Origin: an uncultured Acidobacteriota bacterium
Lineage (GTDB): Bacteria; Acidobacteriota; Terriglobia; Bryobacterales; Bryobacteraceae
Assembly (NCBI GenBank): GCA_902826685.1
Contig: CADEFT010000005.1
Span: 1 to 64,000 of the forward strand
Length of the DNA: 64,000 bases
Direction: 5' to 3'
Under the pieces are notes generated by a model that ran no database searches, was not told where the DNA came from, and saw only the letters and a program-made list of their open reading frames with translations. Shown one piece after another: positions 1 to 9,437 of this stretch. Each line of letters starts with the position of its first letter. Position 1 is the stretch's first letter. Made by a program: the position numbers and the translations under genes.

Positions 1-826
1 GCTTCAACACCGTGCATCCGAAACTCGCCGTGACCGAAAGCGCGTGCTCCAATACCGGCATCGCCGAATTGGCGATGTTTTGACGCACCGAGTCGGCCCG
101 GCCGCAGATGGCCGATTCGTCGCAGCCCGGCAGCACCACCAGAAATTCCTCGCCTCCGTAGCGCCCGACGCCGTCATAAGGCCGCACCGAACCCGATAGC
201 CGCCGCGCCGCTTCCTGGAGCACGCCATCGCCCACCGCGTGGCCATAGGTGTCGTTCACCGACTTGAAGTGGTCGAGGTCGAGCAGAATAATGCCGATCG
301 GAATCCCCTCCCGCTCCGACCGCAGCTTCTCGCGATTCAGAATCTCGAGAATCCAGCGCCGGTTGTAAACGTCGGTAAGGGCGTCGCGGATGGCCAGTTC
401 TCTCAGCTTCTCGCGCGCCTTGACCAACTGCGCCTGCAATTCGAGCAACCGCACGCCCGCCCGCAGACGTACGTTCAACTCCGCCTGGTCGAATGGCTTC
501 GTCACGTAGTCGTCGGCTCCCGAATCCATGCCACGAACCAGGTCTTCCTTCTGTGTCCGCGAGGTCAACAGAAGAACATACGTGTAGGGTTCCTGGCCCC
601 GGTTGCGCAGCATCTGGCAGATTTCAGGACCCGTCATTCCCGGCATCATCCAGTCGAGCACGGCCAGTTGCGGAGCGTCCTGCTTCTGCAGTTCCTCCCA
701 CGCCTGTGAGCCGTCCTTGCAGGAGATCACCTCGTAGCCCCATTTGGCAAGCGTCCTCTCGAGCACCAGTCTCGATGGGCCGCTATCTTCCGCAATTAGC
801 ACGCGCGTCGCTCGCGCCTCCGTCAC
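1..826 (-). CDS. REC-GGDEF diguanylate cyclase (C-terminus cut by window edge)
   Basis: A response regulator fused to a diguanylate cyclase (PleD/WspR-like layout), predicted to make c-di-GMP in the cytoplasm when phosphorylated. The receiver domain has the acidic pair Glu13/Asp14, phospho-acceptor Asp58 (VLDWMMPG), Thr88 and Lys110 (TKPF). A short helical linker leads to a GGDEF domain with an intact GGEEF active site near residue 224 and an RPYD inhibitory site five residues upstream, so it should be active and subject to product inhibition. I chose a GTG start, because no ATG lies in frame at the N-terminus of the receiver domain. The 3' end lies beyond base 1. It is divergent from the Rrf2 gene. 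A c-di-GMP enzyme near an exopolysaccharide locus is suggestive, but no direct link is visible. Confidence 0.9.
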   Translation of the reverse strand, partial: MTEARATRVLIAEDSGPSRLVLERTLAKWGYEVISCKDGSQAWEELQKQDAPQLAVLDWMMPGMTGPEICQMLRNRGQEPYTYVLLLTSRTQKEDLVRGMDSGADDYVTKPFDQAELNVRLRAGVRLLELQAQLVKAREKLRELAIRDALTDVYNRRWILEILNREKLRSEREGIPIGIILLDLDHFKSVNDTYGHAVGDGVLQEAARRLSGSVRPYDGVGRYGGEEFLVVLPGCDESAICGRADSVRQNIANSAMPVLEHALSVTASFGCTVLK

Positions 827-974
827 GAATTCAGTTCCCCCCTAGACCTTCTCATCGGACACACCAGCCTGACCGATAGTTTAACTGACTTGAAGGGTCC
901 CTGTTTCATGTCCCTGCACCAATGTGCCGGCCACCGCGTGCATCCCGGTGAATGAGATTTAATGATCCGAAATA

Positions 975-1004
975 TTGAAATTGCCTCCCCGCCGCTTATG
1001 TAAT
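975..1004 (+). promoter_or_regulatory. Candidate sigma70-type promoter for the Rrf2 gene
   Basis: TTGAAA at 975-980 and TGTAAT at 999-1004 are separated by 18 bases. This would give a leader of roughly 30 bases, with an AAGGG ribosome site at 1026-1030, 9 bases before the ATG at 1040. Called by eye against the consensus only. Confidence 0.4.
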
Positions 1005-1039
1005 AGAGCAATCGGGAAGGACAACAAGGGAATCCAAGT

Positions 1040-1462
1040 ATGATATTTTCGCGCTCCGCGGAATACGCGATTCGAGCATTTGCCTGTCTGGCCGAAGCCG
1101 AGCCCGGCAGTTTTGTCATGGCCAAGGAGATCGCTGAGCGGGCCGAACTGCCCAGCCACTTTCTTGCCAAAATTCTTCAACAGATGGCGCGCAAGAATTA
1201 CCTGCGCTCCAACAAAGGCCCGTCGGGCGGATTCGCGCTCGTCCAGCCCGCCGAAAAAGTGTCGCTGATGGACATCGTTACGGCCGTGGACGGCACCGCC
1301 GATTTCGACCGCCACCCGTTCCAAAGCGCCGGCAAGCGCAATGGTAACCCGCCGCACGATGGCTGGCGGGTACTCCGTTCGTCTATAGTAAATTACTTGG
1401 AGCATACTTCCGTGGCGGATGTGGCCGGCAACGGTTCCATCCGGAGAGCCCGGAAGAAATAG
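1040..1462 (+). CDS. Rrf2-family transcriptional regulator without cluster cysteines
   Basis: A winged-helix regulator of the Rrf2 family (IscR/NsrR/CymR relatives), 140 aa, the usual length. The N-terminal recognition region is typical: SAEYAIRA, then the helix-turn-helix around [19 protein letters not shown], then the wing with GPSGGFAL. Family members that carry an Fe-S cluster have three cysteines around residues 90-110. Here that stretch reads [21 protein letters not shown] and has none, so it cannot bind a cluster in the IscR/NsrR way. The C-terminal dimerisation helix ([12 protein letters not shown]) is kept. It may be a cysteine-independent sensor like CymR or respond to another ligand. 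The target genes are unknown; clpP follows after 112 bases. Confidence 0.85.
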   Translation: MIFSRSAEYAIRAFACLAEAEPGSFVMAKEIAERAELPSHFLAKILQQMARKNYLRSNKGPSGGFALVQPAEKVSLMDIVTAVDGTADFDRHPFQSAGKRNGNPPHDGWRVLRSSIVNYLEHTSVADVAGNGSIRRARKK

Positions 1463-1574
1463 CGCCTCCAGGCCCCACGCGGGCTGGAGCGGCCTCCACT
1501 TACATCGGGAACGAAACGGCGCCGCCCATGGCCCGTGGCGAGCCCCGTATAGTCGACGAAGGAGCACGAAGCGA

Positions 1575-2183
1575 ATGCACAATTCGGTGCTGGTCCCCAT
1601 GGTGGTGGAACAGACCTCGAGGGGAGAGCGAGCCTACGACATCTACTCGCGCCTGCTGAAGGAAAACATCATCTTTCTCGGCACCCCGATCGACGATCAG
1701 GTTGCCAACCTGATCATGGCGCAGATGCTGTTTCTGGCCGCCGAAGACCCGGAGAAGGATATCTCCCTCTACATCAATTCCCCGGGCGGGTCGATCACGG
1801 CCGGGCTGGCGATTCTGGACACGATGCGCCTCATCGAGCCCGACATCGTTACCTATTGCATCGGACAGGCGGCCTCGATGGCGGCCGTCCTGCTCGCCTG
1901 CGGCACCAAGGGCAAGCGCTACAGCCTGCCTCACTCGCGCATCCTGATCCACCAGCCCTCCATGAGCGGCCTGGCCGGTCAGGCCGCCGACATCGATATC
2001 TACGCGCGGGAAATCCTGCGCATGCGCGAGAGCCTGAACCAGATTCTCGCCGACGCCACCGGCCAGAGTACCGACCGCATCTCGCGCGACGTCGACCGCG
2101 ATTACATCATGGAACCGAACCAGGCTCTTGAGTACGGCATGATCGATCGCGTCATCACCTCGCGCGATCAGGCCCGCACCTAA
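1575..2183 (+). CDS. clpP: ATP-dependent Clp protease proteolytic subunit
   Basis: The serine peptidase core of the ClpP tetradecamer, which degrades unfolded or tagged proteins fed in by ClpX, ClpA or ClpC in the cytoplasm. The 202 aa match the family length. The catalytic triad is present: Ser101 in GQAASMAA, His126 in RILIHQP and Asp172 in SRDVDRD. The ATG at 1575 follows AAGGAG by 10 bases and gives the usual short propeptide-like N-terminus. The reading frame is open further upstream, but those residues do not look like ClpP. Neither tig nor clpX is adjacent, so this may be a stand-alone or second copy of clpP. Confidence 0.95.
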   Translation: MHNSVLVPMVVEQTSRGERAYDIYSRLLKENIIFLGTPIDDQVANLIMAQMLFLAAEDPEKDISLYINSPGGSITAGLAILDTMRLIEPDIVTYCIGQAASMAAVLLACGTKGKRYSLPHSRILIHQPSMSGLAGQAADIDIYAREILRMRESLNQILADATGQSTDRISRDVDRDYIMEPNQALEYGMIDRVITSRDQART

Positions 2184-2192
2184 ACCCGAGGC

Positions 2193-2221
2193 GGGACGCG
2201 GCGCTCCGCGTCCCTCTCCTT
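2193..2221 (+). terminator. Intrinsic terminator after clpP
   Basis: A perfect 9-bp GC-rich inverted repeat, GGGACGCGG (2193-2201) and CCGCGTCCC (2206-2214) with a 4-base loop, is followed by the pyrimidine-rich TCTCCTT. It sits 10 bases after the clpP stop. The stem is strong and the tail moderate. Confidence 0.6.
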
Positions 2222-2235
2222 GACCGGTCACGGGA

Positions 2236-2241
2236 TACAAT
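2236..2241 (+). promoter_or_regulatory. Candidate -10 element for a leaderless transcript
   Basis: TACAAT ends 6 bases before the ATG at 2248. This spacing would place the transcription start on or next to the A of the start codon. No Shine-Dalgarno sequence is visible between the terminator and the ATG. No convincing -35 was found: TTGACC lies only 11 bases upstream. Confidence 0.35.
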
Positions 2242-2247
2242 AGCCGC

Positions 2248-3471
2248 ATGGATTCCGTCACCAGAAGAGATTTCCTTGCCACCGGAGGCGCGGCGCTCGC
2301 CTCCACCGCCAAAGCCTACGACGAGGTCAAGGGCGCCAGCGACCGGCTGCGGATCGGCGTCATCGGCTGCGGTGGCATGGCCAACGGCCACATGCGCGCT
2401 CTCAATCGCATGAAAGAGAGCGACAACGTCGAAATCGCCGCCGTCAGCGATCTGTTCGACAAGCGGCTGGAAGCCGCCGCCTCCCTTACCGGCGGCAAGC
2501 CCATCAAAGACTACCGCAAGCTGCTTGAGCAGAAGGAAATCGACTATGTTCTGGTGGCGACGCCGGAGCATTGGCACGCTCAGTGCACCATCGACGCCGC
2601 CAACGCCGGCAAGCACGTCTACTGCGAAAAGCCGATGACCTACAACGTCGAAGACGCCAAGCGCGTCGTGGCGGCGATCAACCGCACCAAGGTCAAAATG
2701 CAGGTGGGCGTGCAGGGCATGTCCGACGAATCCTACGAGGAAGCGAACAAGCTGGTCAAGGATGGCGCGCTAGGCAAAGTGGTGCTCGCCCAGATCGACT
2801 ATTCGCGCAATCACAAGGACGACTTCTGGCTCTATCAGGAAGACCCCGACGCCAAGCCCGGCGTCAATCTCGACTGGAACGCCTTCCAGGGCCGCGCGCC
2901 CAAACGCGCCTGGGATCCGGAGCGCTTCTTCAGTTGGCGCCGCTATTGGGATTACTCAGGCGGCATCGCCAGCGACCTGTTCGTCCATCGCGTCACGCGC
3001 ATCATCAAATCGCTGGGACTCACCTTTCCGGAACGCGTGGTCGCCACCGGCGGCAAGTTCCAGTTCCCCAACAGCAAGGCCGAAATTCCCGACACGTTCA
3101 ACATGCTGCTGGACTATCCCGAAGGCGTCACCGTGCAACTGGTGTCCTCCATGGCTAATGACACGCCCGTCGAGCACCTGCTGCGCGGCCACAAGGCCAC
3201 GCTCGCCTTCACCAGAACCGGGTTCACCGTCACGCCGCAGAAACTCTATGCGGGCGACATGAAGCCCATCGAATACGTCAAGAAGGGCGCCGAGGATCTG
3301 ACCCTGCACCACCGCAACCTGCAGGCGGCCATTCGCAAGAACGAAGCGCTCAAGTGCGATCACATGCTTGGCTACTACGGCGTGGTCGCCGCGCGGATGG
3401 GCGTCGAATCGTACCGCAAGCGAAAGTACCTGGCCTGGGACAAGACCCGGGAGCGCATCGTAAATGCCTAG
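2248..3471 (+). CDS. Gfo/Idh/MocA-family oxidoreductase with Tat signal
   Basis: An NAD(P)-dependent dehydrogenase of the glucose-fructose oxidoreductase/inositol dehydrogenase family, 407 aa. The N-terminus has a twin-arginine signal (TRRDFL at residues 5-10 and a short hydrophobic stretch), so the folded protein is probably exported with its cofactor. The Rossmann motif [11 protein letters not shown] follows, then the catalytic-lysine motif CEKP and the C-terminal segment [12 protein letters not shown] typical of the family. The exact sugar substrate cannot be read from the sequence. Its stop overlaps the start of the amidohydrolase gene by 8 bases, and the MFS gene follows, suggesting a small catabolic operon. 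This Tat-exported type is common in Acidobacteriota and Planctomycetota (background knowledge). Confidence 0.88.
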   Translation: MDSVTRRDFLATGGAALASTAKAYDEVKGASDRLRIGVIGCGGMANGHMRALNRMKESDNVEIAAVSDLFDKRLEAAASLTGGKPIKDYRKLLEQKEIDYVLVATPEHWHAQCTIDAANAGKHVYCEKPMTYNVEDAKRVVAAINRTKVKMQVGVQGMSDESYEEANKLVKDGALGKVVLAQIDYSRNHKDDFWLYQEDPDAKPGVNLDWNAFQGRAPKRAWDPERFFSWRRYWDYSGGIASDLFVHRVTRIIKSLGLTFPERVVATGGKFQFPNSKAEIPDTFNMLLDYPEGVTVQLVSSMANDTPVEHLLRGHKATLAFTRTGFTVTPQKLYAGDMKPIEYVKKGAEDLTLHHRNLQAAIRKNEALKCDHMLGYYGVVAARMGVESYRKRKYLAWDKTRERIVNA

Positions 3472-4774
3472 CCCGCACGCTCCGTTTTGCGGGCAAATTT
3501 TTGGAAGGCTCGCGCTGGGGCTCGCCTTTGCCGCCCTGGGCTTTGCGCAGAACTACGATCTGGTTCTCAAGGGCGGGCACGTCATCGATGCGAAAAACGG
3601 CATCGACGGCGTCCGCGACGTGGCCATCCGGCAGGGCAGGATCGCCGCCGTAGAGGCCAATATCCCGGCTTCGCAGGCGCGACAGGCCATCGACGCCGCG
3701 GGTCTCTACATCACCCCCGGCCTGGTCGACCTGCACGTCCATCTGTTTCACACCACCGGCGTCAAGGATGCCTGGGCGGGCGATAACAGCATTGCGCCGG
3801 ATTCGTTCAGCTTCCGCACCGGCGTGACCACCATGGTGGATGCCGGTTCGAGCGGCTGGCGAAATTTCGAGACCTTCCGCCATACGGTGATCGATCGCGT
3901 CCGCACGCGCGTGCTCGCCCTCATCAACATCGCCGGACTCGGCATGATGACCGACATGGCCGAGCAGCCCACCGCCGACATGAAGCCGGAGGAAGTGGCG
4001 CGCCTGGCCAAAAAACATGCCGATGTGGTGGTGGGCGTGAAATCGGCTCACTACCGCGCCGCCGATTGGGGCTCGGTCGACCGGGCGCTCGAAGCGGGCC
4101 GCCTGGCCAATATTCCGATCATGGTCGACTTCGGCTACTTCCACAAAGAGCGTCCCTACTGGCAACTGGTGGGCGAGCGCCTCCGCCCCGGCGACATGAG
4201 CACGCACATGTATCGCGGGCCGGTGCCCTGGGTCGATTCGAGCGGCAAACTCTACGATTACCTGCGCCGCGCCCGCGAACGCGGCGTGAAGTTCGACGTC
4301 GGCCATGGCGGCGGCAGTTTCGTGCTGCGCAACGCGGCGCCCTCCATTGCCCAAGGCTTCTACCCCGATTCCATCTCGACGGACCTGCATCACGGCAGCA
4401 TGAACGGGCCGATGTTCGACATGCCCACGACGATGTCGAAGATGCTCGCCTTGGGCATGCCTCTGAAAGCGGTTGTCGAGGCATCGACCTGGAATCCGGC
4501 CCAGCAGATCAAGCGTCCCGAACTCGGCCACTTGAGTCCTGGCGCCGCCGCCGACATTGCCGTCTGGCAGGTGCTCGAAGGAGACTTCGGTCTCGGCGAC
4601 GCCTCCGGTGGCCGAATCGCCGCGCGGCGCCGCCTGCAATGTGAAATGACGTTCAAGGACGGCGCCATCGTCTATGACTGGAACCTGCGCGCCGCCGGCA
4701 AGGACTGGAAATCGCTGCCTTCCGATTACGGCATCCGTCCGGGCTTCGATTTCATCGTCCCGCCGCCAAGGTAG
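3464..4774 (+). CDS. Exported amidohydrolase/deacetylase-family metallohydrolase
   Basis: A TIM-barrel metal-dependent amidohydrolase, 436 aa. Visible ligands are the HxH of DLHVHLF at the end of the first strand, the candidate bridging lysine in [16 protein letters not shown], and the late aspartate in STDLHHG. The C-terminal [22 protein letters not shown] is typical of dihydroorotase/hydantoinase/deacetylase relatives. The first 28 residues form a hydrophobic signal-like segment ending near FAQ, which is unusual for this mainly cytoplasmic family and suggests a periplasmic enzyme. The gene overlaps the Gfo/Idh gene and the pair is probably translated together. The substrate is unknown; acyl-amino acid or lactone hydrolysis are options. 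Confidence 0.82.
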   Translation: MPSPHAPFCGQIFGRLALGLAFAALGFAQNYDLVLKGGHVIDAKNGIDGVRDVAIRQGRIAAVEANIPASQARQAIDAAGLYITPGLVDLHVHLFHTTGVKDAWAGDNSIAPDSFSFRTGVTTMVDAGSSGWRNFETFRHTVIDRVRTRVLALINIAGLGMMTDMAEQPTADMKPEEVARLAKKHADVVVGVKSAHYRAADWGSVDRALEAGRLANIPIMVDFGYFHKERPYWQLVGERLRPGDMSTHMYRGPVPWVDSSGKLYDYLRRARERGVKFDVGHGGGSFVLRNAAPSIAQGFYPDSISTDLHHGSMNGPMFDMPTTMSKMLALGMPLKAVVEASTWNPAQQIKRPELGHLSPGAAADIAVWQVLEGDFGLGDASGGRIAARRRLQCEMTFKDGAIVYDWNLRAAGKDWKSLPSDYGIRPGFDFIVPPPR

Positions 4775-4802
4775 TGCATACTGAAAAGAACCGCCCTCTG
4801 AG

Positions 4803-5990
4803 ATGGCTTCCACTCCACAAACGTTGCAGGCCTCGAGCGCCCCGTCGCCGAAGGTGCTTTCCGGGACCGCCATCCTGCTGGTCTATTCGCTCGGCCATTT
4901 CTGCGTGGATTTGTATTCGAGCGCTCTCGGCGTCTATCAGCCCGTCTTTGCCAGTAAGCTCGGCATCACGCTGACGCAGGCGGGCCTGCTTGGCGGCATG
5001 ATGGTGCTCGCCGGGTCGGTGCTGCAGTTGCTGTGGGGCTACTTGAGCGATCACTTTCCCAGCCGCCTGTACACGGCGCTCGCCCCCGCCGTGGCCGGCA
5101 TCTTTACGGCGGCACTCGGATTAGGCAACAGCTTCGCGATGCTGCTGACGCTGGTCGCCATCGGCGCTTCCGGCATCGCTTCCTTTCACCCGCAAGGCTC
5201 CACCAGCGCCGTCGCAGGCATTTCCGGTTCGCGCGCCAAGGCGATGGCGTTTTTCATCAGTTCCGGATCGCTTGGCTATGCGCTGGGGCCGATGTTTTTC
5301 TCCGCCATCCTCGACCGCGTCAGCGCGGAAAGCGGACTGTGGGCCGCCGTGCCGGGCGTCCTCGCTTCGATCCTGCTCCTGATCCTCATTCCAGCGCCGC
5401 CGCCCAGACCGAAGACTAATCGCAAGATCGATCTGGCTCCGCTCAAAGCCGTCTGGAAGCCGATGACGATCCTCTATTTCCTGGTCTTCCTGCGCTCCAC
5501 CGTGCAGGTGGCTTTCGCGCAGATGCTTCCTCTTTATCTCAGCCATGAGCGCGGCTATTCGCTCGCCGCCGCCAGCAAAGCGCTTTCCCTGTATCTGGCG
5601 GGTGGTGCGATCGGCGGTTTTCTTGGCGGCCACGTCGCCGACCTGCTCGGCCGCCGCCGCGTGATCCTGCTCAGCATGATCGGCTCGCTGCCGTTCCTGC
5701 TGCTGTTCTTCTGGACCGATGGATGGCTTTCCATCGCCGGGCTGCTGCTCACCGGCGTGATTCTGCTCACCACCAACCCGATCAATATCGTCATGGCGCA
5801 GGAACTCGCGCCCGGCCAGTCCGGTACCGTATCGGCCTTGATGATGGGCTTCAGTTGGGGCATGGCCGGTCTGATCTTCGTGCCCCTGGCCGGCGCCATG
5901 GCCGATCGTTTCTCTCTTCACGCCGTGCTGCAGCTTTTCGCGCTCTTCCCGGTGATTGGATTCTTCCTCGCCCTCAAGTTACCCAAATGA
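4803..5990 (+). CDS. MFS transporter, Fsr (fosmidomycin resistance)-like
   Basis: A 12-helix major facilitator superfamily protein of 395 aa in the inner membrane. Helices run through the whole length, with the family A-like loop GYLSDHF between helices 2 and 3 and its echo [10 protein letters not shown] between helices 8 and 9. The segment [19 protein letters not shown] resembles Fsr-type exporters. A cytoplasmic basic loop ([10 protein letters not shown]) separates the two halves. It follows the amidohydrolase by 28 bases and overlaps queC by 4 bases. Its cargo may be the product or substrate of the upstream enzymes rather than fosmidomycin. No strong ribosome site precedes the ATG. Confidence 0.82.
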   Translation: MASTPQTLQASSAPSPKVLSGTAILLVYSLGHFCVDLYSSALGVYQPVFASKLGITLTQAGLLGGMMVLAGSVLQLLWGYLSDHFPSRLYTALAPAVAGIFTAALGLGNSFAMLLTLVAIGASGIASFHPQGSTSAVAGISGSRAKAMAFFISSGSLGYALGPMFFSAILDRVSAESGLWAAVPGVLASILLLILIPAPPPRPKTNRKIDLAPLKAVWKPMTILYFLVFLRSTVQVAFAQMLPLYLSHERGYSLAAASKALSLYLAGGAIGGFLGGHVADLLGRRRVILLSMIGSLPFLLLFFWTDGWLSIAGLLLTGVILLTTNPINIVMAQELAPGQSGTVSALMMGFSWGMAGLIFVPLAGAMADRFSLHAVLQLFALFPVIGFFLALKLPK

Positions 5991-6670
5991 ACGCCGTCTG
6001 CCTGTTGAGCGGAGGCCTCGATTCGGCCACCTGCCTGGCTCATGCCCGCCGGGAAGGTTTCCGCTGTTTCGCCCTCTCGTTCGACTATGGCCAGCGCCAT
6101 CGTTATGAGCTCGAAGCCGCGCGCCGCCTCGCCCAATCGCTCGGAGCCGAGCGTCATATCGTTCTCCCCATCGATCTGCGTGCCTTCGGCGGCAGCGCGC
6201 TCACCGCCGATATCGACGTGCCGAAGCATCAAAGCGTTGAGGAGATTGGCACGGGCATCCCCGTCACTTATGTTCCAGCGCGGAACACGGTCTTCCTCGC
6301 GCTCGCTCTCGCCTGGGCCGAAACGCTTGGCGCCGGTGATATCTTCATCGGTGTGAACGCCATCGACTATTCCGGCTATCCCGATTGCCGCCCCGAGTTC
6401 ATCCACGCCTTCGAAACTCTGGCCAGGCTGGCGACCAAGGCCGGCGTCGAAGGGGCGTCTCGTTTTCGCGTCCACACCCCCTTAATCGAGCTGACCAAGG
6501 CCGGCATCGTGAAGCTTGCCTCCACGCTCGGCGTCGACTTCGCCCTCACCAGCAGTTGTTACGATCCGGGCGAAACCGGCCGCCCTTGCGGCGCCTGCGA
6601 TTCCTGCCTGCTGCGGCGCAAAGGTTTCGCCGAAGCCGGTCTTTCCGATCCGCTGGAGTATCCGTCATGA
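5987..6670 (+). CDS. queC: 7-cyano-7-deazaguanine synthase QueC
   Basis: Converts 7-carboxy-7-deazaguanine to preQ0 with ATP and ammonia in the queuosine/7-deazaguanine pathway. It is 227 aa with the PP-loop SGGLDS at residues 8-13, and the zinc ligands Cys191, Cys201, Cys204 and Cys207 in the CYDP...CGACDSC region, all at expected places. The ATG overlaps the MFS stop (ATGA), and its own stop overlaps the queE start in the same way. queD, folE and queF are not in the window, so the rest of the pathway must be elsewhere. Confidence 0.96.
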   Translation: MNAVCLLSGGLDSATCLAHARREGFRCFALSFDYGQRHRYELEAARRLAQSLGAERHIVLPIDLRAFGGSALTADIDVPKHQSVEEIGTGIPVTYVPARNTVFLALALAWAETLGAGDIFIGVNAIDYSGYPDCRPEFIHAFETLARLATKAGVEGASRFRVHTPLIELTKAGIVKLASTLGVDFALTSSCYDPGETGRPCGACDSCLLRRKGFAEAGLSDPLEYPS

Positions 6671-7353
6671 ACATCTCCGAGGTTTTCTTTTCGGTTCAAG
6701 GCGAGGGAATCCTTGCCGGCACGCCATCGGTGTTCATTCGAACCAACGGCTGCAATCTGCGCTGCACCTGGTGCGATACGCCCTACACGAGCTGGACGCC
6801 GCAAGGGGAAGACGTGATGCTCGGTACGCTGCTCGCCAACGTACGCCGCGAATGGTGCGGCCATGTTGTGGTGACGGGTGGCGAGCCCATGCTCGCTCCC
6901 GAAATCGTCGAGCTTTGCGAGGGACTCCGCCGCATCGAGCATCACATCACCATCGAAACCAACGGTACCGTCTTCAAGGAGCTCGAATGCGACCTTATGA
7001 GCGTTTCGCCGAAGCTGGCCAATTCCACGCCGCCGAAAAAGGGCAGGGGACTCGCCGTCGCCGGCCGCCACGAGGAGCTTCGCTACCAGCCAGATGTGTT
7101 GCGCCAACTCATCGCGCGGTATCCCTATCAACTCAAGTTCGTTGTCAGCCAGAAAGAGGACCTCGCCGAGATCACGAGTATCGTTAAGGAGATCGGTGCC
7201 GATAAGCACCGCGTCCTGCTCATGCCCGAAGGAACCAAGCCGAGCCAACTGCGCGAGAAATCGGAATGGATCGTCGAGGCGTGTAAGTATTATCACTATC
7301 GGTACTCCCCCCGGTTGCATGTTCAGCTATGGGGGAACAAACGGGGGGTTTAG
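6667..7353 (+). CDS. queE: 7-carboxy-7-deazaguanine synthase QueE (radical SAM)
   Basis: A radical SAM enzyme converting 6-carboxytetrahydropterin to 7-carboxy-7-deazaguanine, just upstream of QueC in the pathway. It is 228 aa and opens with the family N-terminus [12 protein letters not shown]. The [4Fe-4S] cysteines are Cys29, Cys33 and Cys36 (CxxxCxxC, the canonical spacing), and TGGEP at 70-74 binds SAM. It ends with the typical [15 protein letters not shown]. The start overlaps the queC stop by 4 bases. The stop codon sits in the loop of a short G5/C5 inverted repeat. Confidence 0.96.
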   Translation: MNISEVFFSVQGEGILAGTPSVFIRTNGCNLRCTWCDTPYTSWTPQGEDVMLGTLLANVRREWCGHVVVTGGEPMLAPEIVELCEGLRRIEHHITIETNGTVFKELECDLMSVSPKLANSTPPKKGRGLAVAGRHEELRYQPDVLRQLIARYPYQLKFVVSQKEDLAEITSIVKEIGADKHRVLLMPEGTKPSQLREKSEWIVEACKYYHYRYSPRLHVQLWGNKRGV

Positions 7354-7387
7354 GCCCCCTCCCATCTACCCCCTCCAACGGAGTAGT

Positions 7388-8422
7388 ATGAAGGGGATGG
7401 TCCAATACCTCCGCCCCGGCCCTCGTCGTATCCTGCCATTGGGCGAACCGCCTAGCCAATCCATGGTCGAGGCGGCAAGGACCGCTTCCAAAAAGGATCT
7501 GGTATCCCTGCGTCGAGAGGGTGGCGACGTCAATGGCTCCTGGCAGCACTACCGTCCCCTGCAGGCGGTCATGCAGCCGGCTCCGCAGCAACCGGCAAAG
7601 GCTGATTCCAAAAGAGTAAATTGTCTGAAATGGCTGCTGGAACAGGGAGCCGATCCGGAGGCGCTGGGCGGCTGGCCATCGGCGCGCGCCATCCTGGTGG
7701 CCGCCTTCTCGGGCGAGCCGGCTTATGTGGAAGCGCTGCGCGCGGCGGGCGCGCGGGTGGATGGGTTCTTCTTCGCCGCCGTGGGCGATTTGAAACGGGT
7801 GGAACGGCTGCTGCGGGACGATCCGGCGTTCGCCTCCGCGCGCGACACCAGCGGCATGACGGCCCTGCACTGCTGCGCGGCTTCGCGCATGACGGGCGAT
7901 CTGACGGGTATCGCGAACCTGCTGCTCGATCATGGCGCCGATGTCAACGCGAAGGCGGGTACGTGGGGACAGCAGCTCGACGCGGTCGTGTTCGCGGTGG
8001 GCACCTGCCACAGCGACCTGTTCACGCTACTGCTTGAGCGCGGTGCCGATCCGTCCGCCGCTCTCGCATCCGCGCTCTGGCGCACCTGCACCGAGTTCGC
8101 CGAGATCGCCCTCCGCCATGGCGCTTCGGTCGACATCGCCAAGGACGACGGCAAGCCGGTGCTGAACCAGATGGTGCGATGGGATCGCGTGAAGCACGCG
8201 CTGTGGCTGCTCGAAAAAGGCGCCAGTCCGAACCTGGCCGACGATCGCGGCTGGACGGCGCTGCATCAGGCCGCGGCTCGCGGCAATGAAGGCCTGGTGA
8301 AGGCGCTGCTCGATGCCGGCGGCGACACCGCCCTCAAAAGCAAGGACGGCAAAATGCCCAGCGACATCGCCCGCGCCTCCGGTAAGGCGGCCGCCGCCGA
8401 ACTGCTGGGCGCCGCCCACTGA
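7388..8422 (+). CDS. Ankyrin-repeat protein
   Basis: A 344-aa protein made largely of ankyrin repeats, a protein-interaction scaffold. Clear repeat signatures include DTSGMTALHCCAASRM, ANLLLDHGADVNAKAG, LLLERGADPSAAL, WLLEKGASPNLADDRGWTALHQAAARGNEGLVKALLDAGGD and a degenerate N-terminal set (CLKWLLEQGADPEALGG). There is no signal peptide or membrane segment, so it is probably cytoplasmic. The ATG at 7388 follows GGAG by only 4 bases; the ATG at 7397 is an alternative. No enzymatic domain is seen and the partner is unknown. It ends convergent with the aldolase gene. Confidence 0.85.
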   Translation: MKGMVQYLRPGPRRILPLGEPPSQSMVEAARTASKKDLVSLRREGGDVNGSWQHYRPLQAVMQPAPQQPAKADSKRVNCLKWLLEQGADPEALGGWPSARAILVAAFSGEPAYVEALRAAGARVDGFFFAAVGDLKRVERLLRDDPAFASARDTSGMTALHCCAASRMTGDLTGIANLLLDHGADVNAKAGTWGQQLDAVVFAVGTCHSDLFTLLLERGADPSAALASALWRTCTEFAEIALRHGASVDIAKDDGKPVLNQMVRWDRVKHALWLLEKGASPNLADDRGWTALHQAAARGNEGLVKALLDAGGDTALKSKDGKMPSDIARASGKAAAAELLGAAH

Positions 8423-8425
8423 AAA

Positions 8426-8452
8426 TAGCGGAACGAACCCACCGGTCCGCTA
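8426..8452 (-). terminator. Terminator for the minus-strand aldolase gene
   Basis: An inverted repeat TAGCGGA (8426-8432) and TCCGCTA (8446-8452) with a 13-base spacer. Read on the minus strand it includes the aldolase stop codon and is followed directly by TTTT. It also lies just after the ankyrin gene stop and may act on both strands. Confidence 0.45.
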
Positions 8453-9415
8453 CCAGGGCATCTGCCGTTTCGTGTAACGTCTTCCTTTTTCGGCCGCTTC
8501 CTGTCCTCCCGAACCCACCCGCACGCCTTCGTCGATCATCTTTTCCACATCATTGGGGCGCACCGTGTTCAGGAACGCGATCTTGGCCTTCTTGGTGGCT
8601 TCGAGCACGCGCTTGCGGGCCGTCGCCATCTCCGGATGCAGCGTATCGTTGGCGCCGTGGCCATCGGGAAGGTTGAGGGAAATGCCCATGTCCCCCGGAC
8701 CCCACTCGGCAAAGCCGATGCCCGGAACCGACGCCACTTCATAGGCGTTGGCCAGTGCGTACTTGTCTTCGATCTTCAGCCCGAGCAAAAACTCGCCGTT
8801 CGGATTGAGTGGCCAGGGGTCGGCTTTCTTGGTGTACTCGGCGGCGGTGATGCCCCACATCCGCGAGGCGTAGCCCTGGCTGCCGTTGCCGAGCAGCCCT
8901 TCGCCGAGATTCGGCACCACCGGTTTGGCATTGGGATAGCGGCAGGCGCGGACGAACAGCTCAACCGCCTTGCGGTCCCGCGCGTGGCACAGCAGGATGC
9001 CGTGGATCCCGGTGGCCAGCGCCTGCTGCACCACCCAGAAGTTGGCGTTCATGTGCGCTTCGTTGACGCCCAGCACCGGCAGCGTGGCGATTACGGCCGG
9101 TGTGCGGTGGCCGCTTTTGGTAGTGCCGCCGTCGTTCAATCCGCGCATGAATTCCCGCAGCGCGGTAAAGTCGAGCGCTCCATGCTCCATCTCGTAGTTG
9201 ATATAGTCGGCCCAGGTTTTGGACATCTTGAGTCCTTCCTGATAGCCGCCGTGGCCGCCGGTGTAATAGATCGGCTGACCCTGATCGAGCAATTCGATCG
9301 CTCTGTTGATGCGTTTGGGTTTGTAGGACCCGTCCTGCGCGCCGAGCTTGGATCCGGTATATATAGTGAGGGCCGCGAATCCGAGGACCGCGGCGATGGC
9401 CGCCTGCGTTTTCAT
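8450..9415 (-). CDS. Exported HpcH/HpaI aldolase-family protein
   Basis: A class II (metal-dependent) aldolase/citrate lyase-type TIM barrel of the HpcH/HpaI family, 321 aa. The Glu ligand lies in KIEDKYALANAYEV and the Asp ligand in WGPGDMGIS, matching the family QIE and GPxDL motifs. The N-terminus (MKTQAAIAAVLGFAALTIYTG) is a hydrophobic signal or anchor, so it probably works in the periplasm, whereas characterised HpaI enzymes are cytoplasmic. The frame extends 49 codons further upstream, but I took the ATG directly before the signal. It is divergent from the ABC ATPase gene with only 22 bases between the two ATGs. The substrate is unknown. Confidence 0.8.
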   Translation of the reverse strand: MKTQAAIAAVLGFAALTIYTGSKLGAQDGSYKPKRINRAIELLDQGQPIYYTGGHGGYQEGLKMSKTWADYINYEMEHGALDFTALREFMRGLNDGGTTKSGHRTPAVIATLPVLGVNEAHMNANFWVVQQALATGIHGILLCHARDRKAVELFVRACRYPNAKPVVPNLGEGLLGNGSQGYASRMWGITAAEYTKKADPWPLNPNGEFLLGLKIEDKYALANAYEVASVPGIGFAEWGPGDMGISLNLPDGHGANDTLHPEMATARKRVLEATKKAKIAFLNTVRPNDVEKMIDEGVRVGSGGQEAAEKGRRYTKRQMPW

Positions 9416-9421
9416 GGCCGA

Positions 9422-9428
9422 TATTCTA
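9422..9428. promoter_or_regulatory. Shared -10 element in a 22-bp divergent spacer
   Basis: The only DNA between the two divergent ATGs (9415 minus, 9438 plus) contains TATTCTA. On the minus strand this reads TAGAAT, 7 bases before the aldolase ATG. On the plus strand TATTCT (9422-9427) is 10 bases before the ATPase ATG. Neither gene shows a Shine-Dalgarno sequence, so both transcripts may be leaderless or nearly so. Confidence 0.3.
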
Positions 9429-9437
9429 CACCCGTGC

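Noticed and set aside
1500..2312. Long open frames on the opposite strand of clpP and other genes
   Set aside because: They are antisense shadows typical of high-GC DNA and show no protein-family motifs.
7341..7360. G5/C5 repeat around the queE stop as a terminator
   Set aside because: The stem is only 5 bp with a 6-base loop and no T-run.
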